Below, one piece after another: positions 45,135 to 53,338 of a stretch of DNA of 64,000 bases; the stretch's first letter is position 1, and each line of letters opens with the position of its first letter. A program made the translations under genes and the position numbers. This DNA is from Candidatus Ideonella esbjergensis. Its GTDB lineage: Bacteria > Pseudomonadota > Gammaproteobacteria > Burkholderiales > Burkholderiaceae_C. The stretch is from assembly GCA_016710065.1 (NCBI GenBank), contig JADJLP010000012.1, forward strand, positions 60,250-124,249, written 5' to 3'. The notes below the pieces were generated by a model, which was not told where the DNA came from, did not search any database, and saw only the letters and a program-made list of their open reading frames with translations.

Positions 45135-45884
45135 ATGTTCAAGACTGCACGCATTGCCACAACCGCCGCCGCACTGGCCCTCGCCAGCAGCGCCCAGGCC
45201 GCCGACATCACAGCCCTGCTGAAGGACGCCGACCGCTACCGCACCGGCGCCGACAACCTGAGGGTGGAAACCCAGGTCACTGTGCTGAACAAGGACGGCA
45301 GCACCGACAAGGAACGGCTCTACACCGTGTTCGCGCAAGCCCAGCACAAATCACTGGTGCTGATGCGCTCGCCAATGGAAGCCGGCCAGAAGGTGCTGAT
45401 GCTGGGCGACGACTTCTGGCTGCTGATGCCCGGCAGCGCACGGCCCATGCGCATCACCCCCTCGCAGAAGCTGCTGGGCGACGCCAGCACCGGCGACATC
45501 GCCACCATGAGTTGGGCCGAGGACTACGCCGGCACGCTGGTGGGCGAAGAGCCCTGCCCGGCCGAGCGGGCCGCCAAGACCTGTTTGCACCTCAGCCTGG
45601 CCGCCACCCGCAAGGGCCTGAGCTACCAGCGCATCGAGCTGTGGCTGGGCAAGGCCAGGCACGAGCCCGTGGCGGCCGACCTCTACGTGCTCTCGGACAA
45701 GCTGGCCAAGCAGGCCCGCTTCGTGATGGACAAGGCCGGTGCGCAGGTGAACGAGATGGTGCTGCTCGACCAGCTTGGCAACCACAAGCAGACCCACGTG
45801 CGCTATGTCTCGCGCCAGAACAAGCAGGTGCCCGAGGCCTGGCTCAACCCCATGTACCTGGCCAAGAACCCCGCGCTGGAGTGA
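45135..45884 (+). CDS. LolA-like outer-membrane lipoprotein-sorting family protein
   Basis: A 249-residue periplasmic protein. The signal peptide ends at SSAQA before ADITALLKDADRYR. The mature part resembles the LolA/LolB half-barrel of COG2834: DNLRVETQVTVLNKDGS, LVLMRSPMEAGQKVLMLGDDFWLLMPG, RIELWLGKARHEPVAADLY and VPEAWLNPMYLAKNP. Such proteins ferry lipids or lipoproteins in a hydrophobic cradle. GAAGGAG lies eight bases before its ATG. Placed between the ABC permease and the beta-barrel gene, it would be the carrier across the periplasm; this is inference from layout. Confidence 0.85.
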   Translation: MFKTARIATTAAALALASSAQAADITALLKDADRYRTGADNLRVETQVTVLNKDGSTDKERLYTVFAQAQHKSLVLMRSPMEAGQKVLMLGDDFWLLMPGSARPMRITPSQKLLGDASTGDIATMSWAEDYAGTLVGEEPCPAERAAKTCLHLSLAATRKGLSYQRIELWLGKARHEPVAADLYVLSDKLAKQARFVMDKAGAQVNEMVLLDQLGNHKQTHVRYVSRQNKQVPEAWLNPMYLAKNPALE

Positions 45885-45889
45885 GCGCC

Positions 45890-47167
45890 ATGCCCACCGC
45901 CCGCCACCTCACCCGCACCGCCGCGCTGGCCGGCCTGCTGATCGGCACGCCGCTGGCCCAGGCCGAGGGCGCCGCCCCCAGCGCCGAGCTGCGCCTGCAC
46001 TGGGACGCCCGCAGCACCAACGCCACCGGCCCCATTGCTGCCGCCAACCAGCTCAGCCCCGGCACCGCGGCGCCCACCCCCAGCGCCCTGGTGTCCGAAG
46101 CCGAGCTGCGCCACACCGCCCACGCCCGCCTGGCCGGCCAGGCCTGGTCGCTGGGCACCGGTCTGCTGGCCTGGGGCGAACAGCCCGAGGGCCGCGCCGC
46201 CACGGCCCGCGCCCGCGTGAACGAGCTGCATCTGGGCACCGAGCTGGGCAGCCTCAGCCTCAGCGCCGGCAAGAAGGTGATCGGCTGGGACGTGGCCTAC
46301 GGCTTTCGCCCCAACGACACGGTGCAGCAGGAAGCCCGCCGCACCCTGCTGGCCAGCAACCCCGAAGGCCGGGGCCTGCTGCAGCTGGAGCACTTTGGCG
46401 CCGACACCGCCACCGCCCTGGTCTGGGTGAACCCGCAACGCCTGAACGACCCCACCGACGCCACACGCGGCGCGGGCGAGAGCGCCCTGGCCCTGCACAC
46501 GTACCGGCGCAGCGGCGCGGTGGACTGGCATGGCTTTGCCCGCGCCGGCCGCCACACCGGCGCCTCGCTGGGTGCGGCGGTCGCCTGGGTGGCTGGCGAT
46601 GAAACCGAGCTGCACGCGTCCTGGCGCGCCATGCTGCGGCACGACGGCTGGCAGAGCCCCCTGGGCGCTTCGCCCGCCCCCGTGGCCATCAACCCCTGGC
46701 AGCAGCAGACCCTGGGCGCCACCCAGCAATGGCTGCTAGGCCTGATCTGGACCGGCACGCTGCAGCAAAGCCTGATCGTGGAAGCCTGGCACGACGGCAC
46801 CGCGCCGTCGGACGCGCAGTGGCGCACCTGGCACCGCCGCAACGCCGGCCTGCTGGCCTCGCCGGCCCCGGCCGCCGCCCGCGCCGGCAACCTGGCTTGG
46901 CAAACCAGCCCCTTCAATGGCCAGAGCCTGCGCCGCGACAACCTCTTCGTGCGCGCCGCCTGGCAACCGGGCGAATGGACGCTGAGCCTGGACGCCCTGG
47001 TCACCCCCATCGACGGTGGCCACGCCTTCACCGCTGCGGTGCAGTGGCAGGGCAACCGCGTCAGGCTCAACGCCGCCTGGCGAATCTACGGCGGGCCTGC
47101 CGATGCGCTGATGACGCAATTGCCACAGAAGCACAGCGGGGTGGTGGCGGCCACGGTGGCGTTCTGA
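45890..47167 (+). CDS. Putative outer-membrane beta-barrel protein of the LolDE-like cluster
   Basis: A 425-residue exported protein. The signal peptide (MPTARHLTRTAALAGLLIGT) ends near LAQAEG. The mature chain alternates polar and hydrophobic residues in many short strands (for example LRLHWDARSTNATG, AWSLGTGLLAWGEQ, LSLSAGKKVIGWDVAYGF, VRLNAAWRIYGG) and ends in Phe (VAATVAF), the usual Bam signal. GWDVAYGFRPNDTVQQE resembles barrels encoded with LolA-like proteins and RND pumps in other bacteria. It starts five bases after the LolA-like gene. Channel or receptor function is unknown. Confidence 0.76.
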   Translation: MPTARHLTRTAALAGLLIGTPLAQAEGAAPSAELRLHWDARSTNATGPIAAANQLSPGTAAPTPSALVSEAELRHTAHARLAGQAWSLGTGLLAWGEQPEGRAATARARVNELHLGTELGSLSLSAGKKVIGWDVAYGFRPNDTVQQEARRTLLASNPEGRGLLQLEHFGADTATALVWVNPQRLNDPTDATRGAGESALALHTYRRSGAVDWHGFARAGRHTGASLGAAVAWVAGDETELHASWRAMLRHDGWQSPLGASPAPVAINPWQQQTLGATQQWLLGLIWTGTLQQSLIVEAWHDGTAPSDAQWRTWHRRNAGLLASPAPAAARAGNLAWQTSPFNGQSLRRDNLFVRAAWQPGEWTLSLDALVTPIDGGHAFTAAVQWQGNRVRLNAAWRIYGGPADALMTQLPQKHSGVVAATVAF

Positions 47168-47294
47168 GCGGGCGAACCTGGCGCCACGGCCATCCCGCTT
47201 CGCGCCGCCCGGCAGCATTTCGTCGCCTGCCTGTGGCCCCGCAACATCGCCCAGCCCAAGATCACCCCATCGATCACCTAACAGGGCCTGCACC

Positions 47295-47822
47295 ATGACT
47301 ACTTTCATCAGCACCATCCTCACCCACACCCCCCTCTGGATCTGGGGCCTGCTGGCCGGCTTGGTGGCCCTGGGCCTGCGCCAGTCGCGCGACCAGGTGC
47401 TCACGCTGCGCCGGGTGCTGCTGCTGCCGGCCTCCATGGGCGCCTGGGCCTTCTTCAGCGCTGGGCAGGCCTTTGGCTGGCGCCCGGCCACCGTGGCGGC
47501 CTGGATGGCCGGCGCTGCCCTGGGCCATGCCGCAAACCGCTGGCTGATGCTGCCCCGGCGCGTGCAGGCCCTGCCCGACGGCCGCTATGCCGTGGGCGGC
47601 AGCTGGGCGCCGCTGGTGCTGTTCATCACCATCTTCATGGTGCGCTATGCGGTGGCGGCCGCGCTGGCGGTGGTGCCCGAGCTGGCCACGCTGCCGGCCT
47701 TTGCGGCCGCGGCCTGTGCCCTCTACGGCCTGCCCAGTGGCCTGCTGGTGGCGCGGGCCAGGCGCGTGCTGCAAGCCCGCCAGCCCGGCCTGGCCCTGCA
47801 CTGGGCGGCCAGCCTGGCCTGA
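47295..47822 (+). CDS. DUF6622-like membrane protein
   Basis: A 175-residue protein with four to five hydrophobic helices: THTPLWIWGLLAGLVALGLRQ at the start, a middle MLPRRVQALPDGRYAVGGSW loop and WAPLVLFITIFMVRYAVAA. The order of a first helix, an RDQ-type loop and the VGGSW turn agrees with an uncharacterised family often next to LytS-type sensors. It starts 127 bases after the barrel gene, with a clear gap, and is followed nine bases later by the sensor kinase, so it may belong to that transcript. Confidence 0.72.
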   Translation: MTTFISTILTHTPLWIWGLLAGLVALGLRQSRDQVLTLRRVLLLPASMGAWAFFSAGQAFGWRPATVAAWMAGAALGHAANRWLMLPRRVQALPDGRYAVGGSWAPLVLFITIFMVRYAVAAALAVVPELATLPAFAAAACALYGLPSGLLVARARRVLQARQPGLALHWAASLA

Positions 47823-47831
47823 GCACGCACA

Positions 47832-48983
47832 ATGGCACACACCCCCACCGCCCCTTTCGCCCTCGCGACCATGCCCACGCTCTCCGCTCCTGCCCACGAG
47901 CCCTTCCAGCTGGGCGCGTGGCTCCTGCGCGAGCTGAAGGTCGGCCTGCCCATCAGCCTGGGCATTGCCTTCTTCCTGTCGCTCATGTTCGGCCAGTTCT
48001 GGCTCAACCTGACCTACTCGCTGTGCATCGGCCTGTGCATCCAGTTCTCGCTCGAAGGCGGGCGCTATGCCATGGCCCACTGGCTGCGCCAGCACCGCCC
48101 CAGCCACCCCGGCCTGAGCAACGACTGGCCCGGCTGGCCGCTGATGGGCCCCTGGCTGCTGCTGTGCGTTCCCGGCGGCTATGTGCTGGGCACCTTGCTG
48201 GGTGATGCGCTCACCGGGCACCAGATCGCCCACCCGCTGCTCAGCGGCAATGTGCGCTCGCTGGGCTTCATCCTCACCATGTCGCTGGCGGTGTCGGTTG
48301 GGGCCACCTATTTCTTCTATGCGCGCGGCCGCATCGCCACCACCGAGGCGCACGCCGAGGCTGCCCGCCGCGCCGCCGCCGAAACCCAGCTGATGCTGCT
48401 GCAGTCGCAGTTGGAGCCGCACATGCTGTTCAACACCCTGGCCAACCTGCGGGTGCTGATCGGGCTCGACCCGGACAAGGCCCAGGGCATGCTGGACCAC
48501 CTCATCGGCTTCCTGCGCTCCACGCTCAGCGCCTCGCGCAGCAGCAGCCACCCGCTGGCCAGTGAGTTCGCCCGCATCGAGGACTACCTCGCGCTGATGC
48601 GCATCCGCATGGGCGAGCGCCTGCAGGTGAGCTTGGACCTGCCCGACGAGCTGCGCGAGCTGCCCGTGCCCCCGCTGCTGCTGCAGCCGCTGGTGGAGAA
48701 CTGCATCCAGCACGGCCTGGAGCCCCAGGTGGCCGGCGGGCGCATTGCGCTGAGCGCGCGGCGCGAAGGCCAGCAGCTGTGGCTAACCGTGCGCGACACC
48801 GGCGTGGGCCTGCAGGCCGCGCCCAGCAGCCGCGGCACCGGCTTTGGCACGGCCCAGGTGCGCGAGCGCCTGGCCACGCTGTTCGGCGCCGACGCCAGCC
48901 TGGTGCTGAGCCCCGCCACCGACGCCGAGGGCGGTACCGTGGCCGAGATCTCGCTGCCCCTCCGCCCCCAGGCCACACCATGA
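47832..48983 (+). CDS. LytS/YehU-type sensor histidine kinase
   Basis: A 383-residue membrane kinase. Four helices lie within residues 40-165, followed by a short linker and the His_kinase domain with LQSQLEPHMLFNTLANLR (phosphoryl-accepting His) and a HATPase domain with PLLLQPLVENCIQHGLEP (N box) and VRDTGVGLQ (G box). No extracytoplasmic sensor domain is seen, so the signal is probably sensed in or near the membrane. Its stop overlaps the response-regulator start by four bases. Confidence 0.91.
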   Translation: MAHTPTAPFALATMPTLSAPAHEPFQLGAWLLRELKVGLPISLGIAFFLSLMFGQFWLNLTYSLCIGLCIQFSLEGGRYAMAHWLRQHRPSHPGLSNDWPGWPLMGPWLLLCVPGGYVLGTLLGDALTGHQIAHPLLSGNVRSLGFILTMSLAVSVGATYFFYARGRIATTEAHAEAARRAAAETQLMLLQSQLEPHMLFNTLANLRVLIGLDPDKAQGMLDHLIGFLRSTLSASRSSSHPLASEFARIEDYLALMRIRMGERLQVSLDLPDELRELPVPPLLLQPLVENCIQHGLEPQVAGGRIALSARREGQQLWLTVRDTGVGLQAAPSSRGTGFGTAQVRERLATLFGADASLVLSPATDAEGGTVAEISLPLRPQATP

Positions 48984-49792
48984 ACACCCTGCCCCTGCAC
49001 CCCAAGGCCGTGCTGGCCGAGGACGAGCCGCTGCTGGCCGCCGCCCTGCAGGCCGACCTGGCCCGGGCCTGGCCCGAGCTGCGCATCGCCGCCACGGCCG
49101 GCGACGGCCTCAGCGCTGTCACCAAGGCCCTGCAGCACCGCCCGGACGTGTGTTTCCTCGACATCCGCATGCCGGGCCAGACCGGCCTGGAGGCCGCCCA
49201 GGCCCTGGCCGAGGAGTGGCCCGAGGGCACGCCGTTTCCACTGCTGGTCTTCGTCACCGCTTACGACCAGTACGCGCTTCAGGCCTTCGAGGCCCAGGCC
49301 GTGGACTACCTGGTGAAGCCGGTGGACGCGTCTCGGCTGGCCGCCTGCGTCGACCGCCTGCAGCGGCGCTTGGCCGACCGCGTGCAGGCCAGCCAGCCCG
49401 CCGTGCCCGACGTGACGCTGGAGCAGTTGCGCGCCCTGCTGGCCACCGCCGGCGCCCAGCCGCTGCCGCGCCTGGAAGTCATCCAGGCCAGCGTGGGCAA
49501 CACCGTGCACATGGTGCCGCTGGCCGAGGTGCTGTACTTCGAGGCGGCCGACAAGTACCTGCGCGTGGTCACCGCCGACAAGGAGCACCTGATCCGCCTG
49601 TCGCTGCGCGAGCTGCTGCCGCAGATCGACCCGCAGCAGTTCTGGCAGGTGCACCGCAGCCTGGTGGTGCGGGCCACGGCCATCCACACCGCCGTGCGCG
49701 ACGAATCGGGCAAGGTCTACCTGCAGTTGCGCGGCCGGGCCGAGCGGCTCACCGCCAGCCGGCTCTACGCGCATCTGTTCAAGGGCATGTAG
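48980..49792 (+). CDS. LytTR-family response regulator
   Basis: A 270-residue regulator. The receiver domain has acidic residues AEDEP near the start, the phospho-acceptor Asp61 in CFLDIRMPG, and FVTAYDQYALQAFEAQAVDYLVKP with the conserved Thr and Lys. The C-terminal LytTR DNA-binding domain (about 165-268) shows VLYFEAADKYLRVVT and FWQVHRSLVVRA. With the kinase just upstream it forms a two-component pair of the AlgZ/AlgR kind. Its target genes cannot be named; the neighbouring DUF6622 gene is a candidate. Confidence 0.93.
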   Translation: MNTLPLHPKAVLAEDEPLLAAALQADLARAWPELRIAATAGDGLSAVTKALQHRPDVCFLDIRMPGQTGLEAAQALAEEWPEGTPFPLLVFVTAYDQYALQAFEAQAVDYLVKPVDASRLAACVDRLQRRLADRVQASQPAVPDVTLEQLRALLATAGAQPLPRLEVIQASVGNTVHMVPLAEVLYFEAADKYLRVVTADKEHLIRLSLRELLPQIDPQQFWQVHRSLVVRATAIHTAVRDESGKVYLQLRGRAERLTASRLYAHLFKGM

Positions 49793-49897
49793 CGTGTGCA
49801 GCGGTGCATTTCGGGCCACTGGGGTTCACCCGGGGCTCGATAGAATCGCGCCTTCCCTCTCTACACAGCTGCGGCCCTGGTGCCTGCGGCGCCCGAC

Positions 49898-51685
49898 ATG
49901 TCCGCTGCCACCCCGAACGACGCCCTGCACAAGCCCTCGAATTTCCTGCGCACGCTGATCGAGCGCGAGGTGCAAGAAGGCGTGTATGCGCAGCGGCCCT
50001 GGGGTGGCACGCCGGGCGACGCGGCCCACCATGCGGCGGGTGGCCAGGACCCGGCCGCCGTGCGCCTGCGCTTTCCGCCCGAGCCCAACGGTTATCTGCA
50101 CATCGGCCACGCCAAGAGCATCTGCCTGAACTTCGGCCTGGCGCGCGATTTTGGTGGCGTGTGCCACCTGCGCTTCGACGACACCAACCCCGAGAAGGAA
50201 GAGCAGGAGTACGTGGACGCCATCGTCGAGATGGTGAAGTGGCTGGGCTGGGATTGGGAAGCCAACGGCACCGCCCACCTCTACTACGCCAGCAACTACT
50301 TCGATTTCATGTACCGCGCGGCGGAACATCTGATCGAACGCGGCCTGGCCTATGTGGACGAGCAGACGCCAGACGAAATGCGCGCGAACCGCGGCGACTT
50401 CACCACCCCCGGCACCAACAGCCCGTTCCGCAGCCGCACGCCCGAAGAGAACCTGGCGCGTTTCCGCGAAATGCGCGACGGCAAGCACGCTGACGGCGCC
50501 ATGGTGCTGCGCGCCAAGATCGACATGGCCAGCCCCAACATCAACCTGCGCGACCCTGCCGTCTACCGCATCCGCCGCGCCACCCACCACAACACCGGGG
50601 ACAAGTGGTGCATCTACCCGATGTACACCTATGCCCACCCCATCGAGGATGCGCTCGAGCGCATCAGCCACTCGATCTGCACACTGGAGTTTGAAGACCA
50701 GCGCCCGTTCTACGACTGGCTGCTCGAACGCCTGGCCGAAGGTGGCCTGCTGGCCCACCCGCTGCCCAAGCAGCACGAGTTCGGCCGGCTCAACCTCAGC
50801 TACGTCATCACCAGCAAGCGCAAGTTGAAGCAACTGGTGGACGAAGGCCATGTGTGCGGCTGGGACGACCCCCGCATGCCCACCCTGGCCGGCATGCGCC
50901 GGCGTGGCTACACGCCGGCCAGCCTGCGCAAGATGGCCGAGGATTCGGGCGCCAGCAAGACCAATATCTGGCTCGACTATGCAGTGCTCGACATCGCACT
51001 GCGTGCTGATCTGGAGGCCATTGCCCCGCGTGGCATGGCCGTCATCAACCCGGTGAAGCTCAAGCTGACCAACTACGACCAGGTGTTCGGCAGCGCCACC
51101 CATCGGGAGCCTTGCCACGCACCGGCTCACCCGCAGCGGCCAGAACTGGGCCAGCGCCAGTTCAGCCTGGGCCCCGAGCTGTGGATCGAGGCCGACGACT
51201 TTGCCGAAGTACCTGCCAAGGGCTTCTTCCGTTTGTTCCCGGGCAACAAGGTGCGGCTGAAGTACGGCGTGATCATCGAGTGCACCGGCTGCGAGAAGGA
51301 TGCTTCCGGCCACATCACCGCCGTCACCGCCACCGTCATCCCCGACACCAAGAGCGGCACGCCCGGCGCGGATGCCGTCAAGGTCAAGGGCGTGATCACC
51401 TGGGTGGGCGTGCACGAGGCCGTGGCCACCGAGATGCGCTTGTTTGACCGCCTGTTCACCGAGGCTCAGCCCGACGCCGGCGGCCGCGACTTCCTGACCG
51501 TGCTGAACCCCGTCAGCAAGGTGGTACAGACTTCCTACCTCGAACCCTCACTCGCCAGCGCCAAGGCCGAAGACAAGTTCCAGTTCGAGCGCCACGGCTA
51601 CTTCGTGGCCGACCGACTTGACCACCAGGCAGGCTCGCCGGTGTTCAACCGCATCGCCGGCTTGAAGGACGGCTGGACCAAGTAG
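49898..51685 (+). CDS. glnS: Glutaminyl-tRNA synthetase
   Basis: A 595-residue class I synthetase. PEPNGYLHIGHAKS holds the HIGH-like motif, RFDDTNPEKEEQEYVDAI is the amino-acid and tRNA-site region, and SYVITSKRKLKQLV is the KMSKS-like loop. The C-terminal anticodon-binding barrels follow. An in-frame GTG six codons earlier exists, but the ATG at 49898 is preferred. The gene begins 105 bases after the response regulator; the final sequence GSPVFNRIAGLKDGW is normal for the family. Confidence 0.97.
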   Translation: MSAATPNDALHKPSNFLRTLIEREVQEGVYAQRPWGGTPGDAAHHAAGGQDPAAVRLRFPPEPNGYLHIGHAKSICLNFGLARDFGGVCHLRFDDTNPEKEEQEYVDAIVEMVKWLGWDWEANGTAHLYYASNYFDFMYRAAEHLIERGLAYVDEQTPDEMRANRGDFTTPGTNSPFRSRTPEENLARFREMRDGKHADGAMVLRAKIDMASPNINLRDPAVYRIRRATHHNTGDKWCIYPMYTYAHPIEDALERISHSICTLEFEDQRPFYDWLLERLAEGGLLAHPLPKQHEFGRLNLSYVITSKRKLKQLVDEGHVCGWDDPRMPTLAGMRRRGYTPASLRKMAEDSGASKTNIWLDYAVLDIALRADLEAIAPRGMAVINPVKLKLTNYDQVFGSATHREPCHAPAHPQRPELGQRQFSLGPELWIEADDFAEVPAKGFFRLFPGNKVRLKYGVIIECTGCEKDASGHITAVTATVIPDTKSGTPGADAVKVKGVITWVGVHEAVATEMRLFDRLFTEAQPDAGGRDFLTVLNPVSKVVQTSYLEPSLASAKAEDKFQFERHGYFVADRLDHQAGSPVFNRIAGLKDGWTK

Positions 51686-51739
51686 GTCTCGCGCCAAAGG
51701 TGGCTTGCGGCGCATTGCCGTCATACCTGCAGCCCCCTC

Positions 51740-51767
51740 CCGTCATTCCCGCGCAGGCGGGAATCCA
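51740..51767 (+). repeat. dRS3-like palindromic repeat, left copy
   Basis: CCGTCATTCCCGCG, then CAGG, then CGGGAATCCA. The core ATTCCCGC...GCGGGAAT is itself an inverted repeat, like the dRS3 units scattered through Neisseria and other betaproteobacterial genomes. It matches the right copy on the other strand at 26 of 28 positions. Confidence 0.75.
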
Positions 51768-52065
51768 GGGCTTTCACGTCAATGCGTGCAGAGGTTGCCG
51801 TGTTTGAATCGCAGCTCAACAGCCGCTGCGGCGCTGGTATTTCAGGTGGAGCGCTGCGGTGCCTGGCGGGGCAGCTGGTTTGGGGTTCGGGCGCAGGGGC
51901 CATTCGCGGGTCGCTGAGCAGGCGGGTGCGTCGGGAAGCCAGAGTTGCCCAGGCCCATCAAGTGCACGGGCCGTGTTCCGCGAGCGTGACCCGGGGAACG
52001 AACCCCGGGCCACCTGCACCACCGCCAACTGAGTTGGGGCACGAAGGCAAAGACATCCAAATACA

Positions 52066-52093
52066 TGGATTCCCGACTACGCGGGAATGACGG
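52066..52093 (-). repeat. dRS3-like palindromic repeat, right copy
   Basis: On the minus strand it reads CCGTCATTCCCGCG, then TAGT, then CGGGAATCCA, differing from the left copy at two bases. The two copies face each other across about 300 bases. Confidence 0.75.
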
Positions 52094-52133
52094 CAATGTG
52101 AGCACCATGGCCGGCAGCAACGCGCCGATGGCA

Positions 52134-53282
52134 TCAGGCCGCCGGCACCACCAGGTCGGTCGTGCTTGGCTGCACCCATCGCAAATGCTCGCGCGTGGCG
52201 TCTATGCATCCGCCATCGGCGTACACACCCTTGCCATCGCGCAACCGCAACATGCGTCGCAGGATCTGCTCCCGCCGTACCGGGTCGGCCTCGGTGGCAG
52301 CCACGCAGGCGGCCACCTTGTCTTCGTCGATGCGTTGCTCGCCTTCTTCGTCGAAGTACAGCGCGTCACGCCAGTGGTAGACCTCAATGCCCTTGCTGGC
52401 CAGCGTGAATGGGCGCTCTCGGTGCCACAGGTTGGCAAACTCGCCCTGCCCCAGGTAAAGAGTCCACGAGCCTTCATAGCCGCTAGCATCTGAAGAGGCC
52501 TCGTCCGGGTTACGAAACCACACGCGGTCGCCAGGCACGTAGTAGCGGGGTGGCAGTGGTTGGTCCAGCGAGCCCTCTTCTTTCAGGAACACATCATGGA
52601 ACAGGCCCGACTGGATGGCCTTGCGCTCCCAGCGCGCCTGCAGTTGCGCCAGCAGGGCCGGGTTGCTCAGCGACAGTTCCTCGGCCAGGCCCAGCAGCAG
52701 CACGTACTCGGTGGCCCGGTAGCACGAGAACGAATAAATGAGCCCACCGTCCTCGGGCTGGGTGGTCTTGCGCAAGGCATCGATCAGCGGGCTGCCAGGC
52801 CGGATGGTGAAGCCCGTCTCGCGGTGGTAAGCCCAGCAATCGTCAGGCCGCTCGGCATCGGCGGTGCTGAACGACAACTGGGTGCGCCTAGCCGCCTGAG
52901 CCACGTTCACCCGCATGCGCACGGCCGACCACCATTCGTCCACGCTGGGAAACACCGCAGCCTGCGGCCCCAGCAGCATGGCCAGCAGGGTTTCGCGCAT
53001 CAGCGCGGTGCGCGCGTCCAGCCCGTAAAATGCCAAGTTTTCATGCAAGCCCAAGGTGTCGTGGCCCGGTGCCAAGCCCAGAGCCTGTTGCGGGCGCAGC
53101 GCCAGTCTCAAGCCCTCGTGCCCGGGCTTGGTGGCAACCGCCTCCACCCCGACTTGCACGGTGTCGCCCAAGCCCAACTCCAAGAGCCTGAGGTGCACCG
53201 CCCGAGTGGCTTCGGCCGATGTTTGCCCTGCAGGCCGCTGCAACACCAAACCAGGACAGGCTGGCTCAGCAATCCGGTTCAT
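52134..53282 (-). CDS. Protein resembling Bacillus Tgl transglutaminase (candidate)
   Basis: A 382-residue protein. By eye, its second half follows the order of the B. subtilis spore transglutaminase Tgl: FPSVDEWWSAVRMRVNVAQAAR (Tgl: SIAEL...KLRMNIVAAAK), ALRKTTQPEDGGLIYSFSCYRATEYVLLLGL with Cys187 where Tgl has its nucleophile (FECATA), then YYVPGDRVWFRNPDEAS and EGSWTLYLGQGEFANL (Tgl: FLGDCLYFKNPEFD). Here Ser precedes the Cys where Tgl has Glu. The protein is longer than Tgl (245), with about 85 extra N-terminal residues. No signal peptide. It is divergent from an acyltransferase gene. The similarity is recalled, not computed, so activity is uncertain. Confidence 0.55.
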   Translation of the reverse strand: MNRIAEPACPGLVLQRPAGQTSAEATRAVHLRLLELGLGDTVQVGVEAVATKPGHEGLRLALRPQQALGLAPGHDTLGLHENLAFYGLDARTALMRETLLAMLLGPQAAVFPSVDEWWSAVRMRVNVAQAARRTQLSFSTADAERPDDCWAYHRETGFTIRPGSPLIDALRKTTQPEDGGLIYSFSCYRATEYVLLLGLAEELSLSNPALLAQLQARWERKAIQSGLFHDVFLKEEGSLDQPLPPRYYVPGDRVWFRNPDEASSDASGYEGSWTLYLGQGEFANLWHRERPFTLASKGIEVYHWRDALYFDEEGEQRIDEDKVAACVAATEADPVRREQILRRMLRLRDGKGVYADGGCIDATREHLRWVQPSTTDLVVPAA

Positions 53283-53338
53283 GGCTACCACCCCAGTTGA
53301 AGGACCGCCACGCCACCCAGCACGGACCTGTGAATTCA

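Larger units (their letters stand above)
51686..52133. other. Gene-free spacer with an inverted repeat pair
   Basis: About 450 bases between glnS and the convergent Tgl-like gene contain no credible coding region. Short open frames of 70-100 codons cross the repeats and have no family pattern. Two 28-base repeats in opposite orientation stand about 300 bases apart, which gives the stretch the look of a small non-coding mobile or repeat unit. Confidence 0.6.

Noticed and set aside
51782..52090. 102-codon reading frame in the spacer after glnS
   Set aside because: It crosses the inverted repeat, has no ribosome site and no recognisable protein pattern.
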